64,000 nucleotides of DNA from UM-FILTER-33-9 sp964530235 (GTDB taxonomy: Bacteria; Patescibacteriota; Microgenomatia; UBA1406; GWC2-37-13), in contig CAZGYB010000002.1 in the NCBI GenBank assembly GCA_964530235.1, positions 157,205 through 221,204 of the forward strand, in the 5' to 3' direction. The first letter of the stretch is position 1. Each line of letters starts with the position of its first letter. The notes beneath the pieces were generated by a model. That model ran no database searches and was not told the origin of the DNA. It saw only the letters and a program-made list of their open reading frames with translations. Of the stretch, positions 19,316 through 28,292 are shown one piece after another. Both the position numbers and the translations under genes were made by a program.

Positions 19316-20193
19316 TATCGATAGTCATTCCAACGTATAACAATACAAGACAACTCATCGAAAATATCAAAAAAAATAAAACGTATTTCGATAGGAATGA
19401 GGTAATTGTTATAAACGACTTTCCCGGTAAAAGTATTGTCAAACATATAAATGAGTTCCCTCATGTAAAGCTTCTTGAAAATAGCTCCAATCTTGGATTT
19501 GCCGGCTCGGTTAACCACGCCATTTTGAAAACATCACACGCATACGTCATGCTTTTAAATGACGATGTTTTACTGACCGATACATCATACCTCAAAGCAA
19601 TTACTACACTACAAAGTAATTCCAAGCTATTTGCAGTAAGCTTTGCCCAAAGGCAAAAAAACAGCCTGGTCATTGGAAAAAATAGATTGTACTGGAAAAG
19701 CGGATTTCTCCGTCATGCAAAAGCATGGGATATGAAACCAGGAATAAACGGGTGGGCTGAGGGAGGTTCATGTATCATTGACAAAGAAAAATACTTAAAA
19801 CTTGGTGGTTTTGATCAAATGTACTCTCCATTTTACTGGGAAGACGTAGATTTATCCTATCGCGCTTGGAAACAGGGGTATACGATTTTTTTTGATCCTA
19901 CAATCGTGGTGAATCATCAGCACGAATCAACTATAGGAAAACAATTCAATAGGGAAATGATTGATACGATTTCTTACCGGAATCAGTTTATTTTTATATG
20001 GAAAAATGTAACCGATTTTAATTTACTCGCATCTCACCTTCTTTGCATACTCATCACATTACCCCGTATGTTAATCACAAATACAAAATATGTAAAAGGT
20101 TTAATTCAAGCCTTGCAAAAACTTCCGAAACTTATCAACAAAAAAAATAAAGATGTATTATCTGATAAAGAAATTTTAAGTAAATTTAAGTAA
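19312..20193 (+). CDS. Glycosyltransferase family 2
   Basis: 293 aa. GT-A signatures in order: SIVIPTYNNTRQLIENIKKN, NSSNLGFAGSVNHAI, the metal-binding VMLLNDDVLL, WAEGGSCIIDKEKYLKLGGF, and FYWEDVDLSYRAWKQGY. The last is the ED-Y hallmark of the rhamnosyl/galactofuranosyl-like GT2 subgroup. The C-terminal about 60 residues are hydrophobic or basic and may contact the membrane. It starts inside the stop of the GT4 gene (ATGA), and the next GT39 starts 1 nt after its stop. It is cytoplasmic and extends a lipid-linked glycan by inference. Confidence 0.87.
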   Translation: MISIVIPTYNNTRQLIENIKKNKTYFDRNEVIVINDFPGKSIVKHINEFPHVKLLENSSNLGFAGSVNHAILKTSHAYVMLLNDDVLLTDTSYLKAITTLQSNSKLFAVSFAQRQKNSLVIGKNRLYWKSGFLRHAKAWDMKPGINGWAEGGSCIIDKEKYLKLGGFDQMYSPFYWEDVDLSYRAWKQGYTIFFDPTIVVNHQHESTIGKQFNREMIDTISYRNQFIFIWKNVTDFNLLASHLLCILITLPRMLITNTKYVKGLIQALQKLPKLINKKNKDVLSDKEILSKFK

Positions 20194-20194
20194 T

Positions 20195-21802
20195 ATGAAC
20201 AAGGCAGTTTTTGGGTTATTAATCACATTTAGTTGCATATCGGTTTTCTTAACGGTCGTTCAAAAAACTCCAACCCCTCCTTGTTTGAATGCTGATGAAG
20301 CAGCATTCGGTTACAATGCATACTCAATCCTAAAAACTGGAAGGGATGAATACGGCAAACTGTTCCCGCTTCGCCTAAAATCTTTTGGGGACTATAAGAT
20401 GCCTTTGTACACATATTTTTCAGTGCCATTTGTTGCAATATTTGGGCTTAATGAATTTGGGATAAGAGCGCTTAATGTCTTTCTCTCGTTTATTCTTCCG
20501 TTTGCGGTTTACTTACTATCCTATGAATTGTTCAAAAATAAAAAAGTTGGGCTTGTCAGTTCATTCCTTGTTACAGTCTCTCTGGGACTCCATATTATTG
20601 CGCGCCATGCCCATGAGGCATACCTTGCTACGGTACTTACCACTTTTGTATCTTATTTTTTTCTGCGAATCTTACAAAAACCACAATTAAAAAATATTTT
20701 TTTCTTTGGTCTCCTTTCAATTCTTCTTCTTTTCAGTTACCACCCAGGAAGATTATTTATTCTTTTTTTTCTAGGATTTGCGATCCTACATGCATTGATT
20801 CATAAAAAACATAGTCAGATTGGAATAATTATTTTGCTCTTGCTTATAATCGGTTTGTTTTCGCTGTCTGACTTTATATATAAACCTGAACGGTTGAAAA
20901 ATCTAGTGTTTTTTAATAATGCCGGATTTAGCCTAAAAATATCCGAGCTTAAAACAGAAGGGGGAATAAAATACCTATACCATCCGCTATTTATTGGACT
21001 AAAAGATGTGCTACTTGCACATCTCACCTATTTTTCTCCCCAGTTTCTTCTACTTAACGGTGATGAAAATTATCGCTTCGGTTACCCGGGAATGGGCGTT
21101 CTTACAGTAATAGAGTATGGATTTATTTTTATTGGTATTTACTATTTGTTTAAAAATAAAGAGAAGTGGCGATGGTTTATCCTATTGTTAACCTTTTTTT
21201 CCCCTTTTTCATCATCCCTTTCCTGGTCAACAGGATCACTGACTCGGTCACTTTTTCTTTTTATTCCTCTCGCTATTCTATCCGGATACGGATTCACGCA
21301 GTTGGGTATCTTACTGAAAAAACAACACCTATTGTTTTACCTTGTAACACTCAGTACTTTTTGCTTTTTCCTCATCTTTAACTGGGATTTTTATTTGTTT
21401 CATTTTCCCCGTCGTCTCACAACAATCCATGCTTGGCAATGTGGCTATAAAGAGGTAAGCGATTTTATTAAACAGAACTACAACAAATATGACACATTTT
21501 ATATTACCCGTGATATTGGAATGCCTTATATATTTACTCTTTTTTACCTCAAATATCCTCCTGAAGAATACCAAAAACAGGCATCTCTCACCGCTCCTGA
21601 CGAGTATGGTTTTGGGCAAGTAAACGGATTCGATAAGTTTGTTTTTGATTTCAAACCGCCGAAAAGCCTTCAAAATAAATCAGTAGTCATCGGGTCTCGC
21701 GATAATTTCAAAAGCTTAGGGACTGAGGTCGACATAACGAAGCTTAAAACTATCTCAACACACGGTGAACCCATGTTTATGATCTATAGTTTGGACAATT
21801 AA
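20195..21802 (+). CDS. GT39-like membrane glycosyltransferase
   Basis: 535 aa and polytopic. The first loop is LNADEAAFGYNAYSILKTGR, followed by DEYGKLFPLRLKSFGDYK. This DEA-x-x-GYNAYSIL-x-TG-x-DEYG signature defines a large bacterial GT39/ArnT-like subfamily. It has about 10 helices and a soluble C-terminal domain of about 110 residues. It is the last gene of the plus-strand glycan operon that starts at 15832. It converges on the CPBP gene with 3 nt between stops. Confidence 0.85.
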   Translation: MNKAVFGLLITFSCISVFLTVVQKTPTPPCLNADEAAFGYNAYSILKTGRDEYGKLFPLRLKSFGDYKMPLYTYFSVPFVAIFGLNEFGIRALNVFLSFILPFAVYLLSYELFKNKKVGLVSSFLVTVSLGLHIIARHAHEAYLATVLTTFVSYFFLRILQKPQLKNIFFFGLLSILLLFSYHPGRLFILFFLGFAILHALIHKKHSQIGIIILLLLIIGLFSLSDFIYKPERLKNLVFFNNAGFSLKISELKTEGGIKYLYHPLFIGLKDVLLAHLTYFSPQFLLLNGDENYRFGYPGMGVLTVIEYGFIFIGIYYLFKNKEKWRWFILLLTFFSPFSSSLSWSTGSLTRSLFLFIPLAILSGYGFTQLGILLKKQHLLFYLVTLSTFCFFLIFNWDFYLFHFPRRLTTIHAWQCGYKEVSDFIKQNYNKYDTFYITRDIGMPYIFTLFYLKYPPEEYQKQASLTAPDEYGFGQVNGFDKFVFDFKPPKSLQNKSVVIGSRDNFKSLGTEVDITKLKTISTHGEPMFMIYSLDN

Positions 21803-21805
21803 AAA

Positions 21806-22450
21806 CTATACAAAGATATACAAAGCAAGACTGTATAGCGTATGCACCAAAATCGGAGGAAGAATGTTTCTTTCTTCTAAATATAAAAGAGAAACCACCA
21901 TACCCAACATAAAATCTAGAGCTATAACAACCAATAAAATTTTTCCTGTGAGTAGGACATTTGTCATCAAAATCGGAATATGTAAACATATCGAAAGAAG
22001 GGTTGACTGTATCGCAGAGAGAAAGATGTTCTTGGAATGAACATATAGTTTTTCAAGTATAAATCCACGAGAAAGAAGTTCCTCGGAACATGCAGTAATA
22101 AACGATATTCCTAAAAAGAAAAGTATATTTTGCTTAACATCAATAATCATCCATAATCCAAAAAATACGATAGCAAACAATACATAATAATGCAGTTTTA
22201 TCGGTTTGATTTTTAAAGACTTCCCGATACTCTGTTTTTCAACTTTACTAATAAACCATACTACGGGAAGAATGAAAATAATTGGTTTTATTATTACTTC
22301 ATCAATCCATAACGGAACATCAGTTTTAAAAAAAGCCCGATAAAAACTCCATAGAATAAGAATAACAGCCCACAAATTTAGTGCTTTTTGCTTCATATAA
22401 TAAGCTTGCTTCATTGGTATTACTGTACATGCTTTCTTGTGTTTTTGCAA
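21806..22450 (-). CDS. CPBP-family intramembrane metalloprotease (Rce1/Abi-like)
   Basis: 214 aa if the TTG at 22450 is used. An ATG at 22414 (MKQAYYMKQK) is an equally possible start giving 202 aa. It has about seven membrane segments. The CPBP motifs are present: SEELLSRGFILEKLY (the EE-x3-R pair), HIPILM, and HTLYSLALY near the end. The family comprises glutamate/histidine membrane proteases related to Rce1 and to bacteriocin-immunity or Abi proteins; the substrate is unknown. It follows the XRE gene by 2 nt, so the regulator and protease form a two-gene unit. Confidence 0.82.
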   Translation of the reverse strand: MQKHKKACTVIPMKQAYYMKQKALNLWAVILILWSFYRAFFKTDVPLWIDEVIIKPIIFILPVVWFISKVEKQSIGKSLKIKPIKLHYYVLFAIVFFGLWMIIDVKQNILFFLGISFITACSEELLSRGFILEKLYVHSKNIFLSAIQSTLLSICLHIPILMTNVLLTGKILLVVIALDFMLGMVVSLLYLEERNILPPILVHTLYSLALYIFV

Positions 22451-22452
22451 TA

Positions 22453-22671
22453 CTATACTCCGGTAAGAAGAGAGTGAATTTTGATTCTCAGTTTTCGAGC
22501 AATTTTGTGGAGTATCCGCATGGATGGATTTGCTTTGCCTTCCTCTATACGAGCAAGATATGTCCTGTCAAGTTCAGCGATTCCAGATAGTTCATCCTGC
22601 GAGAGACCTCTTTTTTTACGTTCTGTACTTATGCGCTCACCCAACCGCTTGTAAAAGAAATCACCCCTCAT
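22453..22671 (-). CDS. Small XRE-family helix-turn-helix regulator
   Basis: 72 aa, a single HTH_3 domain: LGERISTERKKRGLSQDELS, then GIAELDRTYLARIEEGKANP, then PSMRILHKIARKLRI. There is no effector or dimerisation extension. It lies directly upstream of, and nearly abuts, the CPBP protease gene, so autoregulation of this pair is plausible. A TACTAT hexamer (minus strand, 22689-22684) lies 12 nt before the ATG and may be the -10. Confidence 0.85.
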   Translation of the reverse strand: MRGDFFYKRLGERISTERKKRGLSQDELSGIAELDRTYLARIEEGKANPSMRILHKIARKLRIKIHSLLTGV

Positions 22672-22783
22672 ACTTTTGATAAGATAGTACGAGAGAAGGA
22701 AAAGTGCAGTCGTTTATATGCTACAAAAGTTATAATTTAGGAGTTTATACCAAGTAAAATAATGGATTATTACTGTTCCTTTT

Positions 22784-23881
22784 TCATTCCAAGAAGTCTT
22801 TCAATTTTCTTGCTCGAGTAGGATGTTTCAGCTTCCGTATGGCTTTTGCTTCAATTTGACGTATTCTCTCTCTCGTTACTTTAAACTCTTTCCCCACTTC
22901 TTCAAGTGTTTTTGGTTTTCCGTCATCCAAACCAAAACGCATAATAAGTACTTTCTTTTCACGGGGTGACAGTGTTTCCAATACTTTTCCCAACGCTTCT
23001 TTCAGCAGTTCTCTTGAAACTTTGTCATAAAGAGTGGGTTGCGCCTGATCGCTCACGAACTGTTCTAATGTTGCCTCCTTATCATCTCCAACCGGAGTTG
23101 ATAAGGACTTCGGTTGTTGTGAGATCTTCATAAGGTTTTCAACCTCCTCGGAAGTCATCTGCATTTCCTTCGCAATCTCTTTCACCAAAGGTTCTCTTCC
23201 TAATTTTTGTGTCAGCTTTCTTTGTGTTTTGTAAAAACGATTTATCTGATCAACCATGTGGACTGGAATCCGTATTGTTCTCGATTGATCTGCAATCGCT
23301 CTGGTAATCGCCTGTCGAATCCACCATGTGGCATAAGTTGAAAACTTGTATCCTCTTCTCCAATTATATTTTTCTACACCTCTAATAAGTCCTTTATTGC
23401 CTTCTTGGATCAAATCAAGAAAAGAGAGCCTTCTTCCAAGGTATTTTTTTGCTATTGAAACAACAAGTCTTAAGTTTGCTTTTATTAGTTTTTCTTTTGC
23501 TTTTTCACTCCCTTTTTCATACTGTTGAGCAAACTTGATTTCATCTTCAAACACAAGAAGCGGAGTTTTTCCAATTTCTTTTAAATATTTTTTTATAGGA
23601 TCAAGCGATTCCCCATGCTTCATGCTGATTAACTGCTCCAACTCCTTCTCAACCTCTTCAGCGGATTTATGCACTTCTTCTTCTTCACGAGTTGAAATCG
23701 TTTCATAAATGTCAACTCCTTTTTGAAGAGCATTATTAAAAAATTCATCAATTTCTTCGATGTGTTTTTCAGGTTCTGAACAAACCAAGAAAATATCATC
23801 TTGGACAACAAAACCGTCCTCTTCTCCTTGTGCAAGAAGGTCTTTAAATGATTTGGGGAATTTTTGTTTGGTCAATGTCAT
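22784..23881 (-). CDS. rpoD: Housekeeping sigma factor SigA/RpoD
   Basis: 365 aa. An acidic N-terminal region of about 75 residues is unlike E. coli region 1.1. Region 1.2 follows (DPIKKYLKEIGKTPLL), then region 2 (LRLVVSIAKKYLGRRLSFLD, FSTYATWWIRQAITRAI), region 3 (IRIPVHMVDQINRF) and region 4 (LSPREKKVLIMRFGLDDG, VTRERIRQIEAKAIRKLKHP). Region 2.4/4.2 residues match group 1 sigma factors, consistent with the TTGACA/TATAAT-type promoters in this window. It lies 15 nt downstream of dnaG, the classical macromolecular-synthesis arrangement without rpsU. It also has its own -10 in the gap (TATAAT ending 7 nt before the ATG). Confidence 0.95.
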   Translation of the reverse strand: MTLTKQKFPKSFKDLLAQGEEDGFVVQDDIFLVCSEPEKHIEEIDEFFNNALQKGVDIYETISTREEEEVHKSAEEVEKELEQLISMKHGESLDPIKKYLKEIGKTPLLVFEDEIKFAQQYEKGSEKAKEKLIKANLRLVVSIAKKYLGRRLSFLDLIQEGNKGLIRGVEKYNWRRGYKFSTYATWWIRQAITRAIADQSRTIRIPVHMVDQINRFYKTQRKLTQKLGREPLVKEIAKEMQMTSEEVENLMKISQQPKSLSTPVGDDKEATLEQFVSDQAQPTLYDKVSRELLKEALGKVLETLSPREKKVLIMRFGLDDGKPKTLEEVGKEFKVTRERIRQIEAKAIRKLKHPTRARKLKDFLE

Positions 23882-23888
23882 ATCCTAT

Positions 23889-23918
23889 ATTATATCCTAA
23901 GCAAGCTTCTTTTCTAAC
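23889..23918 (-). promoter_or_regulatory. Predicted leaderless promoter of rpoD
   Basis: On the minus strand TTAGAA and TATAAT are separated by 17 nt, and the -10 ends 7 nt before the ATG at 23881. The -35 lies in the 3' end of dnaG. This allows sigma expression independent of primase. Confidence 0.55.
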
Positions 23919-25648
23919 TGCTTTAACTCTCCATTTATGCTTTTCATTTCCTCTTGATCCTCTATTTTATCAGATAAAAGTAATACCTGTAACCTTCTTT
24001 TTAAAGAAAACCGTTTAATTTCAAAGGCTAGTTTAACAATATTACTTTGAGACAACGGAGATTCGAGTGATACCGCAAGAGAAATGTAGTCAAAGACGGA
24101 ACGTAATTCCGGAGAAAGGTGAGCAGCGAAATCAGAGCTTTTCATTTTGTTATTATTTTTTTGTTGTTTAAGAGCTTCGGCATAGAGATTTTTATAGGAA
24201 GGATATGAAAAATCACCAGATACAAGAATGTCTTTCACAAGGTTTATTCCAGAATTAATTAGATCATCTCCCAAAAGCAGGCTTAAAAAATGTCTCTCAA
24301 TCAATACCGATCGATCTTCTTTCTGGGATTGATTTTGGCGGACATAGAGTTTATTTTCTTTCTTTTTATATTTTAATTTTCTCATCGTAGCAGTAATACT
24401 CGATTCACTCACGTGTAAGAGAACTGCCAGTTTTTTAATATAGTAAGACAAAACAATGGGATTCTGTATGTAGTTAAAAAATGGAAGCAGTTCCTCTCCA
24501 ATATTTTTTCGGCTAAATACATTATCTTCCGGATATTTTTTTTGAAAGTACTCTATTAAAAAATCATAAATAGGAACCGGTGATCGAACTGCCTGCAGAG
24601 TAGCTTCTTTGTCCTGATGAAGTGCTTCATCGGGATCTTTTCCCTGAGGAAATTTTATAACGCCCAACTCAACATCGAGAAGCTCTGCATCTTCAATTCC
24701 CCGCTTCATTGCTTCTTCACCGGCAGCATCTGAATCTAAAGCAAGATATATTCTATTGGTAAAGCGTTTTATAAGAAGTAGCTGCTCTTTCGTAAGCGCT
24801 GATCCTTTTATTGCAACAACATTTCCTATACCAGATTGGAATAGCGATATCATATCAAATTCTCCTTCAACAACAATCACGCAGTTTTTTTTACGAATGT
24901 AGTCTTTTGTTATATTCAGTCCAAACAGTGTTTCCCGTTTGTGATACAAAAGAGTTTCCGGACTGTTAATATACTTTGCCTGTTTTTTTTCATCATGCAG
25001 TATGCGACCAGAAAAACCGATTATGTTCCCTCGTGAATCTTTTAAGGGAAAAATTAATCGCCCACGAAATCTATCATAAAACGTCCCGTTTTCTGATTTT
25101 ACAACAACTCCAGCCGAAAACATTTCTTCATCTCGAAACTTTTTTTGAAGTAAAAAACGATGAAGCGAGTCCCAAGAAGATGGTGCATATCCGAGTTCAA
25201 ACGCATCAAGAACTGCTTTCTTAAGATTCCTTTGTCTAATATAACTACGTGCGACCGCTCCAAAGGCATTTTCATTTAGCAGATACCTATAAAAATCACA
25301 CGCAGTTCGATTCAGTATAAATAGTCTTTCTTTTTGCTTGAAAGAAACATCATCGATAGAAACGGAGGTAAAAGGTATACGGTAAAACGCAGCTAACTCT
25401 TTCACTGCTTCCGAAAAAGTCAACCGATCCCATTTCATAAGAAAACGGATTACATCCCCACCGTCCGCACAAGAACCAAAACAGTGCCAGATCTGCCGGT
25501 CAGGTGAGACAATAAATGATGGAGACTTTTCCTGATGAAAGGGGCAAAGCCCCTTGAAGTTTCTTCCTGCTTTCTGTAAAGGAACAAATGAATTTATATA
25601 CTCAACTATATTAGCTTTTCTTTTTATCTGTTCAACTACCTCATTCAT
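23897..25648 (-). CDS. dnaG: DNA primase DnaG
   Basis: 583 aa, the usual size. The N-terminal CHC2-type zinc domain has C35, H38, C56 and C60 (CPFHQEKSPSF, HCFGSCADGG). The last pair is spaced C-x3-C instead of the common C-x2-C. A TOPRIM domain follows: VIVVEGEFDMISLFQSG with its glutamate, then LALDSDAAGEEA with the DxD-type acidic pair. The C-terminal region is probably the helicase-interaction domain. It synthesises RNA primers for replication. It is divergent from the PilM/LytR_C gene and is followed by rpoD. Confidence 0.95.
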   Translation of the reverse strand: MNEVVEQIKRKANIVEYINSFVPLQKAGRNFKGLCPFHQEKSPSFIVSPDRQIWHCFGSCADGGDVIRFLMKWDRLTFSEAVKELAAFYRIPFTSVSIDDVSFKQKERLFILNRTACDFYRYLLNENAFGAVARSYIRQRNLKKAVLDAFELGYAPSSWDSLHRFLLQKKFRDEEMFSAGVVVKSENGTFYDRFRGRLIFPLKDSRGNIIGFSGRILHDEKKQAKYINSPETLLYHKRETLFGLNITKDYIRKKNCVIVVEGEFDMISLFQSGIGNVVAIKGSALTKEQLLLIKRFTNRIYLALDSDAAGEEAMKRGIEDAELLDVELGVIKFPQGKDPDEALHQDKEATLQAVRSPVPIYDFLIEYFQKKYPEDNVFSRKNIGEELLPFFNYIQNPIVLSYYIKKLAVLLHVSESSITATMRKLKYKKKENKLYVRQNQSQKEDRSVLIERHFLSLLLGDDLINSGINLVKDILVSGDFSYPSYKNLYAEALKQQKNNNKMKSSDFAAHLSPELRSVFDYISLAVSLESPLSQSNIVKLAFEIKRFSLKRRLQVLLLSDKIEDQEEMKSINGELKQLEKKLA

Positions 25649-25713
25649 GTACCCATTATTTTATCAAAAAGACTTGTTTTTTTTCCTTTCGTTACTGTAT
25701 GATTAATAATAGG

Positions 25714-27192
25714 ATGTTGTATCTTTATATAGATCAAAATCAAATAAAGCTTTTTCATGTAAAAAAATCCTTATTGGGTCAATATACTATAGGTTTTTAT
25801 CATAAAAAATTTCAGGTAGATCTTCTGAAAGACGGTAAAGTTTTGAATGTCGATGTTCTTGCATCCGCCATGAAAGAAATTGCAGCGAAAGTACCTTCCG
25901 TAGACCACTCTAAAGATAAGGATGTAACCGTCATTCTCCCTCAAGAATCTTTTTACTTTCTTCGAACAACAGTACCATCGGATATTTCCTCCTCAGCCAT
26001 AGTCTCATTTATTAAAGATAAAATAAAAGAAAAGCTACCCTCCTCTTCATCCAATATAATAAGCGACTATTTTTTTACTGAAGCTGAAAATACGAAACAC
26101 ATCAGTCTGTATAGTATCAATCAAGATACTATTACAACACTAGCGAGTTCTTTAAATCTGTTAGACTACCGGCTTGTTTCTGTGTATCCCGAAACACTTG
26201 CTTACTATAAACTTTTTGAAAAAACACTCAGAAAAGGAAAAATCGAACATATTTTGTATGGTTTATATCAATCAGATTTATTCCTCGGCTACCTTTATGA
26301 TTCTTACGGCCTAAAGACTGAAGAAAGTATTAAATTTCCTCTTACGGAAAAAAAAGATATTCGACCCAGTCTGAAAACAAAAGCCGAAGAATTTGAAAAA
26401 AGTAACCAAAAAATAAATCGATTTATTCTATCCGGGGTAAATGCGGACACTGTAAGGCAAGACCTGTTCACCAAAGAAGTAGGAATGTGGATGAACCCGT
26501 TAAAACGCATCATTCCGCAATTTTATTCAGAATATATAAAACTATTAATGATGTCCGAAGAAAAAGTATTCCCGATATTAGATTACGACGTATGTTTAGG
26601 AGCATTTATTTTTTCGATTGAAAACAAATACTTCTCTTTCATGAAAAAACAATCTCCATCAGTTCATAACCAACAAAAAAAACCTACTTTATCACAGTCT
26701 AACCTCTTTGTACCCCAAACAAATAAATCCTTTTTCAAAAAAGAATATCTTCTGTTTGCGTTGTCATTCATACTCTCTTTTTTAATATTTCAAACGATCT
26801 CTCAAGGCTCTGTTATAAAAAAACTTCCGCTCTTAACCCGATCAGAAAAGCCTTCGCCAACTCCATCTCCAATACCACCCACCCCAACTCCAACTGTTGC
26901 GGTACAAAAAGAAAAATATAAAATTAAAGTGTTAAATGGTTCAGGAACAAGCGGTAAGGCATCCGAAGTAAGAGACATTCTTAAAAAAAACAACTATCAA
27001 GATATTCTTACCGGAAATGCAGATAACTTCGACTATACAAGAACGGAAATTAATATTAAACAAGAAGTATCAGAAATTAAACCTTATCTCCTTCAAGAGT
27101 TGAATGATTACGTTTCCAACCCTCAAATCGGTATCCTTGATTCAAAAGAAACAGCAGACATTACTATTATCGTTGGCACTGACTTCAAATAA
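25714..27192 (+). CDS. Membrane-anchored PilM-like protein with C-terminal LytR_C domain
   Basis: 492 aa from the ATG at 25714. An ATG at 25699 also exists, but it overlaps a TATGAT -10 box (25698-25703, with TTGTTT at 25674-25679), so I prefer 25714. Using 25699 numbering: residues 1-310 form a soluble domain with short PilM/actin-like stretches (LYLYIDQNQIKLFHV, VTVILPQESFYFLRT, FILSGVNAD); one membrane helix lies at about 350-367; a proline/threonine linker lies at 385-400; and LytR_C lies at 405-497 (YKIKVLNGSGTSGKASEVRD). The topology implies a cytoplasmic actin-like part and an external LytR_C domain. The N-terminal family is a tentative assignment. Confidence 0.7.
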   Translation: MLYLYIDQNQIKLFHVKKSLLGQYTIGFYHKKFQVDLLKDGKVLNVDVLASAMKEIAAKVPSVDHSKDKDVTVILPQESFYFLRTTVPSDISSSAIVSFIKDKIKEKLPSSSSNIISDYFFTEAENTKHISLYSINQDTITTLASSLNLLDYRLVSVYPETLAYYKLFEKTLRKGKIEHILYGLYQSDLFLGYLYDSYGLKTEESIKFPLTEKKDIRPSLKTKAEEFEKSNQKINRFILSGVNADTVRQDLFTKEVGMWMNPLKRIIPQFYSEYIKLLMMSEEKVFPILDYDVCLGAFIFSIENKYFSFMKKQSPSVHNQQKKPTLSQSNLFVPQTNKSFFKKEYLLFALSFILSFLIFQTISQGSVIKKLPLLTRSEKPSPTPSPIPPTPTPTVAVQKEKYKIKVLNGSGTSGKASEVRDILKKNNYQDILTGNADNFDYTRTEINIKQEVSEIKPYLLQELNDYVSNPQIGILDSKETADITIIVGTDFK

Positions 27193-27222
27193 CCACTTAC
27201 AAGCTCCCTATCAAGAACTTGG

Positions 27223-27228
27223 TATAAT
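27223..27228 (+). promoter_or_regulatory. -10 box of a predicted leaderless prfB promoter
   Basis: An extended -10 (TG-G-TATAAT) lies 6 nt before the prfB ATG at 27235, placing the transcription start at the A of the start codon. Confidence 0.6.
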
Positions 27229-27234
27229 TATTTC

Positions 27235-28251
27235 ATGTCAGATTACCAACAAGAGCTCCTTCGCAAGTTAACAACTATCATCCAAAAAGTTAATTTACCA
27301 TCTCTTCATAAGGAAATCGCAGTTCTCGAAGCAAAAAGTTATGACCCAAATTTCTGGAAAGAACCCAAAAGCGCTTCAGATACCCTAAAAAAAATTAGTT
27401 TTCTTAAAAAAGAAGTCGATGATATTGAAATGATGGAACTTCTTTACAATGAAAAACAGTACAAAGAGGCAGAGGAGCTTATCCATAAATATGAAGTGTT
27501 ATTGTTTTTGTCCGGTTCGTATGATCGAGGCGATGCAATATTCTCGATTCATGCAGGTCAAGGAGGTACCGAAGCAATGGATTGGTCTCAAATGCTCCTT
27601 CGCATGTACACACGGTTCTTTGAGAAAAAAAATTGGAAATATGATGAAGCAGATCGAATCGAAGGTGAAGAAGCTGGTATTAAGAGTATCACCGTGCAGG
27701 TTTCTGGTGAATTTGCGTATGGCCTTTTGAAATCAGAAGCAGGAGTACACCGGTTAGTCCGACAATCTCCTTTTAATGCTGATAAGCTCAGACAAACATC
27801 ATTTGCCCTTGTTGAGGTGCTTCCTGCAGTTGAAGACAAAGAAATTGCTATTCGAGAAGAAGATTTAGAGTGGCAGTTTTATCGAAGCGGTGGGAAAGGT
27901 GGTCAAAATGTTAACAAAGTTTCGACAGCGGTCAGAGTTATTCATAAACCAACTCAAATTATTGCATCATGCCAAACGGAACGATCCCAAGGACAAAACC
28001 GGGAAAATGCACTTAAAATACTTCGTGCTAAGCTTTGGCAGATAGAATCTCAAAAAAAAGATGAAGCAGTTTCCCAGTTTAAAACTGAAAAAATTGCATC
28101 GTGGGGAAGACAAATCAGATCATATGTTCTACACCCATATAAACTTATCAAAGACCTTCGAACCGATTACGAAGAACATAATGTTGAAAAAATTCTCGAT
28201 GGGGACTTAGATTTATTTATTGAGGCATTTCTCAAACAAAAACAAAAATAA
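27235..28251 (+). CDS. prfB: Peptide chain release factor 2
   Basis: 338 aa. The codon-recognition motif SPF (RQSPFNADKLRQTSFALVEV) marks RF2 (UAA/UGA), and the catalytic GGQ lies in RSGGKGGQNVNKVSTAVRVI. The N-terminal helical domain is present and in frame. There is no internal UGA or frameshift site, unlike many bacterial prfB genes, so RF2 level is not autoregulated by frameshifting here. RF2 presence plus TGA stops in the window (for example ftsX) indicates that UGA is a stop codon. It is near full length for a compact RF2. No Shine-Dalgarno is seen. Confidence 0.95.
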   Translation: MSDYQQELLRKLTTIIQKVNLPSLHKEIAVLEAKSYDPNFWKEPKSASDTLKKISFLKKEVDDIEMMELLYNEKQYKEAEELIHKYEVLLFLSGSYDRGDAIFSIHAGQGGTEAMDWSQMLLRMYTRFFEKKNWKYDEADRIEGEEAGIKSITVQVSGEFAYGLLKSEAGVHRLVRQSPFNADKLRQTSFALVEVLPAVEDKEIAIREEDLEWQFYRSGGKGGQNVNKVSTAVRVIHKPTQIIASCQTERSQGQNRENALKILRAKLWQIESQKKDEAVSQFKTEKIASWGRQIRSYVLHPYKLIKDLRTDYEEHNVEKILDGDLDLFIEAFLKQKQK

Positions 28252-28255
28252 TATC

Positions 28256-28284
28256 TTGTTTTTTTCCAACCTAAATGATATTCT
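28256..28284 (+). promoter_or_regulatory. Predicted promoter of the 28293 operon
   Basis: TTGTTT (28256-28261), 17 nt, TATTCT (28279-28284), then 8 nt to the ATG at 28293. The leader would be one or two nucleotides at most. This promoter would drive the hypothetical gene, ftsE and ftsX. Confidence 0.5.
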
Positions 28285-28292
28285 GAAAACAT

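Noticed and set aside
27235..28251. Programmed frameshift in prfB
   Set aside because: The complete RF2 is encoded in one frame from the ATG at 27235, with no early in-frame UGA.
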